From an uncultured Muribaculaceae bacterium (GTDB lineage Bacteria > Bacteroidota > Bacteroidia > Bacteroidales > Muribaculaceae), in the NCBI GenBank assembly GCA_947179295.1, contig CAMXAZ010000023.1, positions 1 through 40,938 on the forward strand: 40,938 nucleotides of DNA, given 5' to 3'. A model generated the notes under the pieces. It did no database searches. It was not told the origin of the DNA and saw only the letters and a program-made list of their open reading frames with translations. The translations under genes and the position numbers were made by a program. Of the stretch, positions 19,487 to 27,970 are shown in pieces; positions within the stretch are counted from its first letter, which is position 1, and each line of letters opens with the position of its first letter.

Positions 19487-20557
19487 ATGGCAAAAATAGG
19501 TGACCGTGTCCGCTTCCTCAACTCTGTGGGTGGCGGCATAATCAAAAAAATAGAAGGAAACATCGCATATGTAGATGATGACGGTTTTGAAACCCCCACT
19601 CTTCTGCGCGAATGCGTGGTTGTGGCTGAAGCTGCGACCACAGAAAAGAAAATAGCTCTGACTCAGGATGCGGTCAAACCCGCAGCCCCGCAGCCACAGC
19701 AGCAAAAGCCGGCTCAAAAACCGGCTGAAACTCCGTCCGTAGAGGAGACTCCGGAAGGCGAGAAACTCAATGTGGTGCTCGCCTACGAACCTGCTGACAT
19801 TAAGCATCTCAATTCCACCACATTTGATGTTTACCTGGTCAACGACTCCAACTATTATCTCTACTTCACATATCTCACCCGCGCTGATGAAGCCGCCGGC
19901 TGGACCACCCGCTATGCAGGAATCGTCGAACCTAACATCCAGGTGTTCCTTGAAGAGATCACCGGAGCCGATCTTCCTTCGATGGACCGCATTGCCGTGC
20001 AGATGATAGCCTTCAAGTCTGACAAGGAATTTAAGATGAAGGCCCCGGTAGCCGTAGAGACAGCCCTTGACACCACGAAATTTTTCAAACTCCACTGCTT
20101 CCGCAGCAATGTGTATTTTGACAAAGATGTAATCGCTGTAGACATCGTGACCAATGATATTCCACGCAAACGCATGGTGATCGACTCTTCACGTATCGAA
20201 GAAGGGATCAAAGCCAAGAAGGCTGTTGATCGTCCCGCCCGCAAGCCTGTGCAGAAAAAGAGTTCCGACAAACGGGCTGAGATAATTGAAGTAGACCTTC
20301 ATATATCTGAGCTTGTCGACACCACGGCCGGCCTGTCAGCTGCCGATATCCTGAATCTTCAGATCGACGAATTCCGCAAGGTGATGGATGCAAACCTGAA
20401 ACACAAGGGTCAGAAAATAGTCTTTATCCACGGTAAAGGCGAAGGCGTGCTCCGCGCGGCTCTCATGAAGGAACTTAACCACCGCTACAAAGGTCATACC
20501 GTACAGGATGCCTCGTTCCGTGAATACGGTTTCGGAGCCACTCAGGTAACCATCTGA
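19487..20557 (+). CDS. DUF2027 and Smr domain protein
   Basis: This 356-residue protein has three parts. Residues 1-48 form a small beta-barrel-like domain (IGDRVRFLNSVGGGII, VDDDGFETPTL). A Pro/Gln/Lys-rich linker lies at 62-90. The DUF2027 core at about 95-225 contains repeated beta strands (LNVVLAYEP, YYLYFTYLTR). A C-terminal Smr domain from about 263 has VDLHISEL and HGKGEGVLR starting near His315. Smr domains are structure-selective nucleases related to the MutS2 C-terminus, and some cleave mRNA on stalled ribosomes, so a nucleic acid role is likely. The Bacteroidota combination has no assigned function that I know of. It sits between uvrA (70 nt) and the flavodoxin/ferredoxin gene (32 nt). 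Confidence 0.85.
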   Translation: MAKIGDRVRFLNSVGGGIIKKIEGNIAYVDDDGFETPTLLRECVVVAEAATTEKKIALTQDAVKPAAPQPQQQKPAQKPAETPSVEETPEGEKLNVVLAYEPADIKHLNSTTFDVYLVNDSNYYLYFTYLTRADEAAGWTTRYAGIVEPNIQVFLEEITGADLPSMDRIAVQMIAFKSDKEFKMKAPVAVETALDTTKFFKLHCFRSNVYFDKDVIAVDIVTNDIPRKRMVIDSSRIEEGIKAKKAVDRPARKPVQKKSSDKRAEIIEVDLHISELVDTTAGLSAADILNLQIDEFRKVMDANLKHKGQKIVFIHGKGEGVLRAALMKELNHRYKGHTVQDASFREYGFGATQVTI

Positions 20558-20589
20558 CACAACCTCAAATCCATAACATCCGTTTACTC

Positions 20590-21411
20590 ATGATTCTATG
20601 GTTTTCAGGCACAGGCAATTCCCGGTATGTAGCGGAAATGCTTGCAGCCGAACTGGGCCAGACGTTGCGCAGGCTCACACCTGATCTCCGCAACGGCAGC
20701 CTGACGCCGGCACCGCATGACGATACCGTCATATGGGTCTGCCCTGTCTATTCCTGGGGCCTGCCCCCCTATGTCCGCGCAATCATTAAAAACGTAGACC
20801 TTGGATCAGCACCGTTAATACACCATCTGGTGCTGACCTGCGGTGATGACTGCGGCCTGACAGCCGATATGTGGCGCAGCGATCTTGCAAAACACGGCTG
20901 GCAGTCAGGACTGGCTTTTTCAGTTACGATGCCAAACAATTACGTCTGCATGAGCGGATTTGATGTCGATCCGACAGAACTCGCACAGAGCAAACTGTCA
21001 GCCGCGTCACGGCGCATCAGAGAAATCGCGCGCTCGATCACAGACTTCCGGAGCGGCTCAGAAGACTGCGCGAATGAGCGTGACGACGTGATCCGCGGTC
21101 GCTTCGCATGGATCAAAACCAGAATAATCTATCCCTGGTTTGTCCGCCATGCCATGTCGCCGAAACCATTCCACTACACACGCGAATGTATTTCGTGCGG
21201 CAAGTGCGCAGCCATCTGCCCTCTGCGCAACATCGCCATGAGCGAGCCTTCAGGCAAATCGACAGACAGCAGTGAGCGCAGGCGCAAACGGCCGGTATGG
21301 GGTACGGACTGCGCCTTTTGTCTCGCCTGCTACCATGTGTGTCCACGCCATGCCGTAATGTATGGCGACAAGACCGGCACCAAAGGCCAATACATGAATC
21401 CGCAGTCATGA
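20590..21411 (+). CDS. EFR1-type flavodoxin-ferredoxin fusion protein
   Basis: This 273-residue redox protein combines an N-terminal flavodoxin-like domain with a C-terminal dicluster ferredoxin. The FMN phosphate loop is WFSGTGNSRYVAEML at about 4-18. Ferredoxin motifs are CISCGKCAAICP and CAFCLACYHVCP, each with four cysteines suited to a 4Fe-4S cluster. Family members are annotated as EFR1 ferrodoxins, and their physiological partner is unknown. It lies 32 nt after the Smr protein and 102 nt before rubrerythrin, so it could supply electrons to the peroxide-reducing proteins downstream. That link is inference from position only. The product is probably cytoplasmic: no signal peptide is present. 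Confidence 0.87.
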   Translation: MILWFSGTGNSRYVAEMLAAELGQTLRRLTPDLRNGSLTPAPHDDTVIWVCPVYSWGLPPYVRAIIKNVDLGSAPLIHHLVLTCGDDCGLTADMWRSDLAKHGWQSGLAFSVTMPNNYVCMSGFDVDPTELAQSKLSAASRRIREIARSITDFRSGSEDCANERDDVIRGRFAWIKTRIIYPWFVRHAMSPKPFHYTRECISCGKCAAICPLRNIAMSEPSGKSTDSSERRRKRPVWGTDCAFCLACYHVCPRHAVMYGDKTGTKGQYMNPQS

Positions 21412-21513
21412 CAAGGTGAGGATTCCGGTCAGATGAACCAAATCCGGCATATGAGTGTTTATATATCAGACTGATCCAAATCAGCAGATATTAACGCTTA
21501 TATATTCAGATCT

Positions 21514-22095
21514 ATGGATAAAAAATCTATAAAAGGTACAAAGACCGAGCACAATCTTCTCGCGTCATTCGCCGGTGAAAGCCAGGCCCGTTCACGCTAC
21601 ACTCTTTTCGCAAAGAAAGCCCGTGAAGAAGGCTACGAACAGATTGCCCGCATCTTCCTGATCACCGCCGAACAGGAACTCAGCCATGCCGAGCTATTCT
21701 TCTCACGCCTTGAAGGCGGTGTGGTGACGATCAATGCCGGTTATCCCGCAGGCATGGTGGCCGACACAATGACCAACCTCCGCGAGGCAGCTGCCGGCGA
21801 ACGCGAGGAATGGAGCGACCTCTACTCTTCATTTGCCTCTACAGCTGAAGAAGAAGGCTTCAAGGACATCGCAGCTCTCTTCAAGATGGTGGCTAAAGTC
21901 GAAATCGAACACGAACAGCGCTATCTCCGCCTTCTCGAACGCCTCACCAACGGTCAGGAATTCTCAGGCGAAGAAGAGGAGGAATGGCAGTGTATGCACT
22001 GCGGTTATGTCCACAAAGGCAAATCAGCCCCCAAACGCTGTCCAGTATGCGGCAAAGAGCAAGGCTACTTTGAGCGCAAAGCCGAAAACTATTGA
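21514..22095 (+). CDS. Rubrerythrin
   Basis: Rubrerythrin is a diiron peroxidase that reduces hydrogen peroxide in anaerobes. The 193-residue protein carries the ferritin-like four-helix domain with Glu-rich motifs FAGESQARSRY, ITAEQELSHAELF and VEIEHEQRY supplying iron ligands. A C-terminal rubredoxin domain (CMHCGYVHKG, CPVCGKEQGYFE) has four Cys for one iron. Size and order are those of standard rubrerythrin. The gene has a 102-nt upstream gap containing an ATATGAGTGTTTA motif shared with the region upstream of the fucose synthase gene. A strong terminator follows it, so it is transcribed separately from the fusion gene downstream. Confidence 0.95.
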   Translation: MDKKSIKGTKTEHNLLASFAGESQARSRYTLFAKKAREEGYEQIARIFLITAEQELSHAELFFSRLEGGVVTINAGYPAGMVADTMTNLREAAAGEREEWSDLYSSFASTAEEEGFKDIAALFKMVAKVEIEHEQRYLRLLERLTNGQEFSGEEEEEWQCMHCGYVHKGKSAPKRCPVCGKEQGYFERKAENY

Positions 22096-22134
22096 TCATA
22101 CGAGCTTTATACACTTCTCCAATCCAAATAGCCA

Positions 22135-22175
22135 AGGGCTGTATCGGCGTTCTATCCCGATACAGCCCTCTTTTT
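22135..22175 (+). terminator. Strong intrinsic terminator after rubrerythrin
   Basis: AGGGCTGTATCGG (22135-22147) and CCGATACAGCCCT (22157-22169) form a perfect 13-bp stem with a 9-nt loop, followed by C and five Ts. Confidence 0.9.
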
Positions 22176-22294
22176 ATATTCAAACTCATGCTGACTTACA
22201 GGGAGGAGGTCAATAGGAAAGTTATCCGAGAAGCGGAGCAAACAAACAGAGGAGCGGGCATGTTATAAATTCAGAAACGCTTAACGCGATTTCC

Positions 22295-22302
22295 TATTTT
22301 TG
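22295..22302 (+). promoter_or_regulatory. -7 box of the flavin reductase-rubrerythrin fusion gene
   Basis: TATTTTTG matches TAnnTTTG. It overlaps a TTG codon at 22300 that is in frame with the gene, so that codon cannot be the start. ATG 22318 lies 15 nt past the box, implying a leader of only about 8-10 nt. Confidence 0.65.
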
Positions 22303-22317
22303 AAAATTTCTATAACT

Positions 22318-23499
22318 ATGGAAAATCCTTTGTTTAAGATTCCTTATGGTCTCTATATCGTCACCGTGAATGCTGACGGACGAGACAACGGTTGCATATC
22401 CAATACTTTCGAACAGGTGACATGCACACCGACCCAGGCTTCTGTGTGCCTCAACAAAAGTTCCCTGACATGCGAGATGATTGAAAAGGCCGGAGCTTTC
22501 ACTGTGTCTGTCATCAGCGAAAAAGCAGATTTCAGTCTGTTTGAGCGTTTCGGCTTCAAGTCGGGCCGCGAGGTAGACAAGTTTAAAGATTTCGCCGACG
22601 TAAAGCGCCTTGACAATGGCACTTTGGCGGTGACATGCGGCACCAACTCATATTTCAGCGTGAAAGTCGCGCAAAAGATTGATCTCGGCACCCACATGAT
22701 GTTCATAGGCGAAGTGACCGAAATGGCGGTGCTTGACGATGTGGCATCAGCCACATATAATTATTATCAGGAGCACATTAAACCACAGCTCGCACAGCCG
22801 TCAGCTGCCGGATCGGCCCATACGGTCTGGCGCTGCAAGGTCTGCGGCTACGAATATGTCGGTGACGAGATTCCAGCTGATTTTATCTGTCCGATCTGCA
22901 AGCATCCGGCATCTGACTTTGAGAAAGTCACCATCACCGACAATGTGGCTGACAATCCTACAAACCCGTATTCCGGCACAAAGACTGAGAAGAATCTTCA
23001 GGAAGCTTTCGCCGGCGAAAGCATGGCACGCAACAAGTACACCTACTTCGCTTCAGTTGCACGCAAAAACGGATTCGAGCAGATCGCCGCGATTTTCGAA
23101 CATACTGCAGCCAACGAGAAAGAACACGCCGAACTGTGGTGCAAGGCTCTCGGCGGTGTCAGTCAGGACACGGCCGTAAACCTGCAGCATGCAGCCGAGG
23201 GTGAAAACTATGAATGGACCGACATGTATGACCGTTTTGCAAAAGATGCCGATGCCGAAGGATTTCATGATCTTGCAAAACAGTTCCGCGGAGTGGCAGC
23301 CATAGAGAAGACCCATGAGGAGCGTTACCGCAAACTGCTGGAAAACGTAGAGGCTCACGAAGTATTCCGCAAGAGCGGTGTGACAGTCTGGGAATGCCGA
23401 AACTGCGGACACATCTGCATCGGAACCGAAGCTCCGGAAGTCTGCCCTGTCTGCTTCCACCAGCAGAGCTACTTCGAGGTGAGAGCTGAAAATTATTGA
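22318..23499 (+). CDS. Four-domain fusion: flavin reductase, rubredoxin, rubrerythrin, rubredoxin
   Basis: This 393-residue protein joins domains usually found on separate chains. Residues 1-155 form a split-barrel flavin reductase ([26 protein letters not shown]). Residues 170-200 are rubredoxin with Cys173, 176, 191 and 194. Residues 218-345 are the rubrerythrin diiron domain with [21 protein letters not shown] and IEKTHEERY. Residues 357-393 are a second rubredoxin with Cys360, 363, 376 and 379. The first two domains match high-molecular-weight rubredoxin of acetogens, which takes electrons from NAD(P)H through FMN. The chain could therefore run from nicotinamide to peroxide within one polypeptide. 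I start at ATG 22318 because the in-frame TTG at 22300 lies in the -7 box. It sits directly after a stand-alone rubrerythrin. Confidence 0.92.
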   Translation: MENPLFKIPYGLYIVTVNADGRDNGCISNTFEQVTCTPTQASVCLNKSSLTCEMIEKAGAFTVSVISEKADFSLFERFGFKSGREVDKFKDFADVKRLDNGTLAVTCGTNSYFSVKVAQKIDLGTHMMFIGEVTEMAVLDDVASATYNYYQEHIKPQLAQPSAAGSAHTVWRCKVCGYEYVGDEIPADFICPICKHPASDFEKVTITDNVADNPTNPYSGTKTEKNLQEAFAGESMARNKYTYFASVARKNGFEQIAAIFEHTAANEKEHAELWCKALGGVSQDTAVNLQHAAEGENYEWTDMYDRFAKDADAEGFHDLAKQFRGVAAIEKTHEERYRKLLENVEAHEVFRKSGVTVWECRNCGHICIGTEAPEVCPVCFHQQSYFEVRAENY

Positions 23500-23554
23500 C
23501 CCTCTCTTCGGCTACAAAGTCAGCCTAAATCGGCTGGCAACAACGTATTTCCCT

Positions 23555-23602
23555 AAAACAACAACCGTGAATCAGCCGTGGCTGATTCACGGTTGTTGTT
23601 TT
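23555..23602. terminator. 22-bp perfect hairpin, bidirectional terminator between convergent genes
   Basis: The arms at 23555-23576 and 23581-23602 are perfect inverted repeats of 22 bases with a 4-base CGTG loop. The outer ends are AAAA and TTTT, so a T-tract is present in both directions. It lies between the convergent fusion gene and GDP-L-fucose synthase and would serve both. Confidence 0.88.
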
Positions 23603-23624
23603 ATATAGTCTGTCTGACAAAAAT

Positions 23625-24566
23625 TTAACGTTCTGCGCGCATCGGATTCGAAAGGAAGTCCTCGTAAGCGAGACGGATGCCGTCAGGCAGTTCTGTTGAA
23701 TAAGTCCAGCCGAGAGCGGCGGCTTTCGACACGTCAAGCAGTTTGCGCGGAGTGCCGTTGGGTTTTGTGGTGTCCCAGACAATGCGGCCGGTGTAGCCTA
23801 CGGTCTTGGCAACCAGTTCCGACAGTTCTTTTATTGACAGCTCCTTGCCACTGCCGGCATTGACGGTCTCGTTGCCGGAATAGTTGTTCATCAGGAACAC
23901 ACAGAGGTTGGCAAGATCATCTACATAAAGGAACTCGCGCAGCGGCGATCCGTCACCCCAGCACACTACCTCTTCCAGACCGGCCTCTTTTGCTTCATGG
24001 AAACGGCGGATCAAAGCCGGGAGTACATGCGAATGGGTGGGATGATAGTTGTCATTGGGTCCGTAGAGGTTGGTAGGCATGACAGAGATATAGTCAGTTC
24101 CGTACTGGCGGTTGAGATATTCGCAATATTTGAGACCGGAAATCTTGGCAAGAGCATAAGCCTCGTTGGTCTGTTCGAGCGAAGATGTCAGCAGACAGCT
24201 TTCGGGCATAGGCTGCGGGGCAAGACGGGGATAGATGCAAGATGACCCAAGGAATTCGAGCTTCTTGACGCCATTGCGCCAGGCTGCGTGGATCACGTTC
24301 ATCTCCAGCATCATATTGTCATACATAAAATCTGCGAGCGCAGACTGATTTGCTTCTATGCCACCGACTTTAGCAGCTGCAAGAAACACATAGTCAGGCT
24401 TTTCAGCCGCAAAAAACTTATTGACGGCCTGCTGGTTGATCAGGTCGAGCTGCGAGTGCGTACGGGTGATGATATTGTTGTATCCCTGACGTTTCAGCTC
24501 ACGTACTATAGCCGAACCCACCATGCCGCGATGGCCTGCTACATAAATCTTTGAATCCTTTTCCAC
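23625..24566 (-). CDS. fcl: GDP-L-fucose synthase
   Basis: This 313-residue enzyme of the extended SDR family converts GDP-4-keto-6-deoxymannose to GDP-L-fucose using NADPH, the last step of the de novo route. The N-terminal cofactor motif is [16 protein letters not shown] at about 9-24. The substrate region reads [15 protein letters not shown], and the catalytic Tyr and Lys are in [12 protein letters not shown]. Length matches the family (about 310-320). The dehydratase gmd that normally precedes it is not adjacent. Bacteroidales decorate capsules and surface glycoproteins with fucose, so this gene probably supports surface glycosylation. Two copies of AAGATATGAGTGT lie upstream at 24599-24625. 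Confidence 0.95.
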   Translation of the reverse strand: MEKDSKIYVAGHRGMVGSAIVRELKRQGYNNIITRTHSQLDLINQQAVNKFFAAEKPDYVFLAAAKVGGIEANQSALADFMYDNMMLEMNVIHAAWRNGVKKLEFLGSSCIYPRLAPQPMPESCLLTSSLEQTNEAYALAKISGLKYCEYLNRQYGTDYISVMPTNLYGPNDNYHPTHSHVLPALIRRFHEAKEAGLEEVVCWGDGSPLREFLYVDDLANLCVFLMNNYSGNETVNAGSGKELSIKELSELVAKTVGYTGRIVWDTTKPNGTPRKLLDVSKAAALGWTYSTELPDGIRLAYEDFLSNPMRAER

Positions 24567-24598
24567 AATTAAAATATATTTATGTGTTGTTACCTATT

Positions 24599-24625
24599 AA
24601 GATATGAGTGTCAAGATATGAGTGT
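24599..24625. repeat. Two direct copies of AAGATATGAGTGT, 14-bp period, upstream of fcl
   Basis: The 13-mer occurs at 24599-24611 and 24613-24625. The second copy continues as ATATGAGTGTTTA, which also occurs at 21449-21461 upstream of rubrerythrin. It could be a regulator site, but no family is recognised. Confidence 0.5.
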
Positions 24626-24748
24626 TTAAATTGAAAATCGGTTGATAGCCAGATAGTTCAGCACAAAACACAAGCGAGGCTGCCATGCCTCCGGAAATTC
24701 AACGCAAAATAACAAAATTTTATTCTATCCGGCAAATAATCAGCCCTT

Positions 24749-24787
24749 GAAAACGCAAATCCCCCTGCCCGGATTGCGGGCAGAGGG
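24749..24787 (-). terminator. Terminator of gdhA
   Basis: Read on the - strand, CCCTCTGCCCG (24787 to 24777) pairs with CGGGCAGGGGG (24771 to 24761) through ten Watson-Crick pairs and one G-U. A TTTGCGTTTTC tail follows. It lies about 40 nt after the gdhA stop codon. Confidence 0.7.
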
Positions 24788-24825
24788 ACTGAAATCGTTT
24801 TATGTCTGTTTTTTCAGGCTGACTT

Positions 24826-26163
24826 TTAGAGCACACCCTGAGCCATCATAGCACGGGCAACTTTCATGAAGCCGGCCACGTTGGCACCACGGACATAATT
24901 GATATAGCCGTCTTCCTCAGTGCCATATTTCACACACTGCTTGTGGATTTCGGTCATGATGTCCTGAAGTTTGCGGTCGACTTCCTCGGCGCTCCATGAG
25001 AGTTTCTGCGAGTTCTGGGCCATTTCGAGTCCTGAAACAGATACACCGCCTGCGTTTGCAGCCTTGCCGGGAGCATAAAGGATGCGGGCTTTCTGGAATT
25101 CACGGATAGCATCGGGGGTCGAGGGCATGTTGGCACCTTCGCTGACCGCGATACAGCCGTTTGCGATGAGCGCGCGGGCATCGTCACCGTCAATTTCGTT
25201 CTGAGTGGCAGAAGGCATGGCGATGTCGCAGGCCACGTGCTGCCAGGGGCGTTCGCCTTCAAAATACTGGCATTCGTATTCCTCGGCAAACTCACGGATA
25301 CGTCCGCGATAGATATTCTTGAGTTTGAAAATATAGTCAAGCTGCTCCTGAGAGAGGCCGTCAGGCACGTAGATTGAGCCGTCGCTGTCACTCATCGAAA
25401 CCACCTTGGCTCCGAGCGAGAGAAGTTTTTCGGCTGTATAAGTGGCCACATTGCCGGAACCGGAGATGGCCACACGCTTGCCTTCGATGCTGAGGCCACG
25501 GGTCTTGAGCATCTCAAGAAGGAAGTAGACGTTGCCATAGCCTGTGGCTTCCGGACGGATGAGCGAACCGCCGAATTCATAGCCCTTGCCGGTGAAAGTA
25601 CCGGTGAACTCGCGGGCCATCTTCTTATATTCGCCGAACATATAGCCTACCTCACGTCCGCCAACACCGATATCGCCGGCGGGCACATCAGTGTCAGGAC
25701 CGATCTGACGCCACAGTTCCTGAATGAAAGCCTGGCAGAAGCGCATCACTTCCATGTCGCTCTTGCCACGGGGCGAAAAATCGCTGCCGCCTTTGGCACC
25801 GCCCATAGCGAGAGTGGTCAGAGAGTTTTTGAAAGTCTGCTCGAATGCAAGGAATTTAAGTATCGAGAGGTTGACCGAAGAGTGGAAACGGATGCCACCC
25901 TTGTAAGGGCCGATCGCATTGTTGTGCTGAACGCGGTAGCCCATGTTATTGTGGACCTTGCCCTTGTCATCGACCCACGATACGCGGAACGCGAAAATTC
26001 GATCAGGAATGCAAAGGCGCTCAATAAGATTGTAGCGTTCGAATTCAGGATTTTCATTATAGACATCTTCAATTGAGGTCAATACCTCTTCCACTGCCTG
26101 GATGTATTCCGGCTCATTGGGGAAACGACGCTTCAGATCGTCAATTACGCTTAGTGCATTCAT
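24826..26163 (-). CDS. gdhA: NADP-specific glutamate dehydrogenase
   Basis: GdhA is the hexameric enzyme that makes glutamate from 2-oxoglutarate and ammonium with NADPH, the main ammonium entry route in gut Bacteroidales. The 445-residue protein matches the usual length of the hexameric NADP type. Active-site segments visible are YKGGIRFHSSVN, MGGAKGGSDFSPRGKS with the catalytic Lys region, and DVPAGDIGVGGREVGYMFG. The Rossmann motif is VAISGSGNVATYTAEKL near 235-250. It has a consensus promoter and an 80-nt leader, is followed by its own terminator, and so is monocistronic. The ion channel gene diverges from it. Confidence 0.97.
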   Translation of the reverse strand: MNALSVIDDLKRRFPNEPEYIQAVEEVLTSIEDVYNENPEFERYNLIERLCIPDRIFAFRVSWVDDKGKVHNNMGYRVQHNNAIGPYKGGIRFHSSVNLSILKFLAFEQTFKNSLTTLAMGGAKGGSDFSPRGKSDMEVMRFCQAFIQELWRQIGPDTDVPAGDIGVGGREVGYMFGEYKKMAREFTGTFTGKGYEFGGSLIRPEATGYGNVYFLLEMLKTRGLSIEGKRVAISGSGNVATYTAEKLLSLGAKVVSMSDSDGSIYVPDGLSQEQLDYIFKLKNIYRGRIREFAEEYECQYFEGERPWQHVACDIAMPSATQNEIDGDDARALIANGCIAVSEGANMPSTPDAIREFQKARILYAPGKAANAGGVSVSGLEMAQNSQKLSWSAEEVDRKLQDIMTEIHKQCVKYGTEEDGYINYVRGANVAGFMKVARAMMAQGVL

Positions 26164-26250
26164 ACCTAATATGGAAATATATTAATTGGAATTTATTATC
26201 TATAATAGCTCTTTCACGACAAAATGAAAGATTAAATTTCTTTTTCGCTA

Positions 26251-26281
26251 CAAAGTTACACATATTTCATCAATTTCCAAA
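26251..26281 (-). promoter_or_regulatory. Consensus promoter of gdhA
   Basis: On the - strand TTTG (26281 to 26278), a 19-bp spacer and TAACTTTG (26258 to 26251) match the Bacteroidota promoter exactly. The expected start near 26244 gives a leader of about 80 nt that is AT-rich, with no recognised riboswitch. Confidence 0.85.
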
Positions 26282-26347
26282 ACTTTTGCTATAAATAACC
26301 ACAATTTGTCAATTTTTATCTTTTTCGGCCATTCCGACGATTTTGCT

Positions 26348-26355
26348 TAACTTTG
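26348..26355 (+). promoter_or_regulatory. -7 box of the ion channel gene
   Basis: TAACTTTG matches the -7 element. TTTC about 21 bp upstream could be a weak -33. The ATG is 54 nt downstream. The box diverges from the gdhA promoter, with about 65 bp between the two -33 regions and this box. Confidence 0.65.
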
Positions 26356-26408
26356 CATAACTAAACCAATTATCCTGACTCTCTAAAAACTCTAACCGCC
26401 TATAGATC

Positions 26409-27257
26409 ATGGCTTCATTCTCCATTATCTCACCCGCCTTCTCGACGCGCAAGGCTATTGTGAAGGTCACCAGGAAATTCTACACCTTCTGCAATCTGCT
26501 TATCGTGCTCAATGCACTTGCATTCGGACTGCTTACCGACATTTCAATCGCCGACCGCATCGGGCCGGAACTCGAATCGTTCTGCGATCTGAGCATACTG
26601 ATCTTTATTGTCGAGCTTCTGATCAGGCTCTCGCTCGAAAAGGGACGCTTCTTCACAGGGCGCAACCGCTACTGGAACTGGTTTGACACAATAATAGTGG
26701 TGCTGTCATCCGCCGCACAGTTAGGCACATTCTCCTCCTTCCGTGTGTTCAGAATATTCCGTGTGTTCCGCCAGCTCAACATCCTCCGTGTGGTCCGTTC
26801 GGCCGACAAACTGAAACTGATTGTCGAAGCCATCTTCAATGCGATTCCGGGCATGTTATGGACCACCATCCTGTTTGTCATTATCATGTACACCTACGCG
26901 CTTTTAGGCTCGACTTTCTTTGGCAACGAGTTCCCGGACTGGTTCGGCAACGTATGGCGCTCCATGTATTCTCTCTTCCAGATCATGACTCTTGAAAGCT
27001 GGTCGATGGGCATAGCCCGTCCGGTGATGGATGTCTATCCTGCGGCATGGATCTACTTTGTGACTTATGTGCTGATAGCATCCTACGTTATTCTGAACAT
27101 TGTGGTCGCTCTCGTGGTAAGCTCGCTTCAGGAAGTAACCGCTAAAAACGAAGCCAGGAAATCGCAGAAACTCTCAAAAGACGCGCTCCAAGAAGAAATA
27201 GACAAACTCCGTCAGCAGATCGACGTGGTCAACGACATGCTGAAAAATTCAAAATAA
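26409..27257 (+). CDS. Voltage-gated sodium channel, bacterial NaChBac/BacNav family
   Basis: This 282-residue protein has the single six-helix subunit layout of bacterial voltage-gated sodium channels, which assemble as tetramers. The S4 voltage sensor is very clear: arginines at 112, 115, 118, 121, 127 and 130 spaced every three residues in FRVFRIFRVFRQLN. Pore helices follow, with the selectivity filter TLESWSM at 194-200, nearly identical to TLESWAS of NaChBac. S6 is FVTYVLIASYVILNIVVALV. The tail from about 255 (LQEEIDKLRQQIDVVNDML) is a heptad coiled coil that would hold the tetramer together. It has its own promoter and is followed by a hairpin. Its role in a gut Bacteroidales cell is unknown. 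Confidence 0.93.
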   Translation: MASFSIISPAFSTRKAIVKVTRKFYTFCNLLIVLNALAFGLLTDISIADRIGPELESFCDLSILIFIVELLIRLSLEKGRFFTGRNRYWNWFDTIIVVLSSAAQLGTFSSFRVFRIFRVFRQLNILRVVRSADKLKLIVEAIFNAIPGMLWTTILFVIIMYTYALLGSTFFGNEFPDWFGNVWRSMYSLFQIMTLESWSMGIARPVMDVYPAAWIYFVTYVLIASYVILNIVVALVVSSLQEVTAKNEARKSQKLSKDALQEEIDKLRQQIDVVNDMLKNSK

Positions 27258-27308
27258 TCCGTCTGCTGACGGCTATTTTCACCACCTTATTATATATAAG
27301 AGAACATC

Positions 27309-27353
27309 CAATAAAAATTTTGCGTCCGGACTTCCCCCCTGAAGTCCGGACGC
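27309..27353. terminator. 13-bp perfect hairpin between convergent ion channel and ECF genes
   Basis: GCGTCCGGACTTC (27322-27334) and GAAGTCCGGACGC (27341-27353) form a perfect stem with a 6-nt C-rich loop. On the - strand the tail is AAAATTTTTATT, a usable T-tract. On the + strand the tail is TGTATAAATAAT. It probably ends the - strand redox operon and perhaps also the channel gene. Confidence 0.75.
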
Positions 27354-27411
27354 TGTATAAATAATAATCCACTTAAGCCTGTACTGTTCACACAGGATAA
27401 TTTACCCGTCC

Positions 27412-27933
27412 TTATTCACTTTTCAACCGTATTGCAGACAAATTGATAATAATCCACCCGCCAAAAATCTGGAGCAGCATTCCCGGAACACCGATCCTGA
27501 AATCCTGGCAGGCAAGTAAAAAGTCACCTTTCAGCGCCCACTCTCCGAGAGTGCCTGCCGTCTGATATGCCAATACAACCGCAAGCAGCACCGGAATAGT
27601 GATCCGACGGCTTCGAGAGGCTGCATATCCGGCAAAACCGGCAAGAAGCGCCGACTTCATCACGATAGCCGGAAGGGCTGCGACAGGCGGCATTCCGAAC
27701 AGGAGCGAGTTGACAACCGGCGATGCCAATGCTGTCAGCAGCCCTACACGCCATCCGTAGAGACAGCTGCCGACAAGTGTAAAGAAGTAAATCGGCAACC
27801 ATGTCAGACCACCCTGAGGCACCATGTGGAACAACTGGGGCAGCACAACGTTACCGGCCACAAAGAGCAGGGCCATGAGATAGGTCCTTACATTTCCAAA
27901 GGACAGTGAATGCAATTTTGCTGATGCTTCCAT
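27412..27933 (-). CDS. ECF-type transporter S component, orphan
   Basis: This 173-residue, very hydrophobic protein with about five to six membrane segments resembles substrate-binding S components of energy-coupling factor vitamin or metal transporters. Segments such as GGLTWLPIYFFTLVGSCLYG, VGLLTALASPVVNSLLFGMP and GMLLQIFGGWIIINLSAI fit the fold. No EcfA ATPase or EcfT gene is in the window, so it must use a shared module or act alone. It is the last gene of the four-gene operon, 37 nt after the DUF1893 gene. The substrate cannot be read from sequence. The operon context suggests something tied to redox cofactors, which is inference. Confidence 0.75.
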   Translation of the reverse strand: MEASAKLHSLSFGNVRTYLMALLFVAGNVVLPQLFHMVPQGGLTWLPIYFFTLVGSCLYGWRVGLLTALASPVVNSLLFGMPPVAALPAIVMKSALLAGFAGYAASRSRRITIPVLLAVVLAYQTAGTLGEWALKGDFLLACQDFRIGVPGMLLQIFGGWIIINLSAIRLKSE

Positions 27934-27970
27934 AAATATTTTTAAGCTTTTATTTTTCTATCCAATAAGT

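Noticed and set aside
22300-22317. TTG start for the rubrerythrin fusion
   Set aside because: It overlaps the TATTTTTG -7 box, and ATG 22318 gives the expected flavin reductase N-terminus.
23521-23537. Small CAGCC/GGCTG hairpin after the rubrerythrin fusion
   Set aside because: The stem is only 5 bp and is followed by no T-tract. The 22-bp hairpin just downstream is the real terminator.
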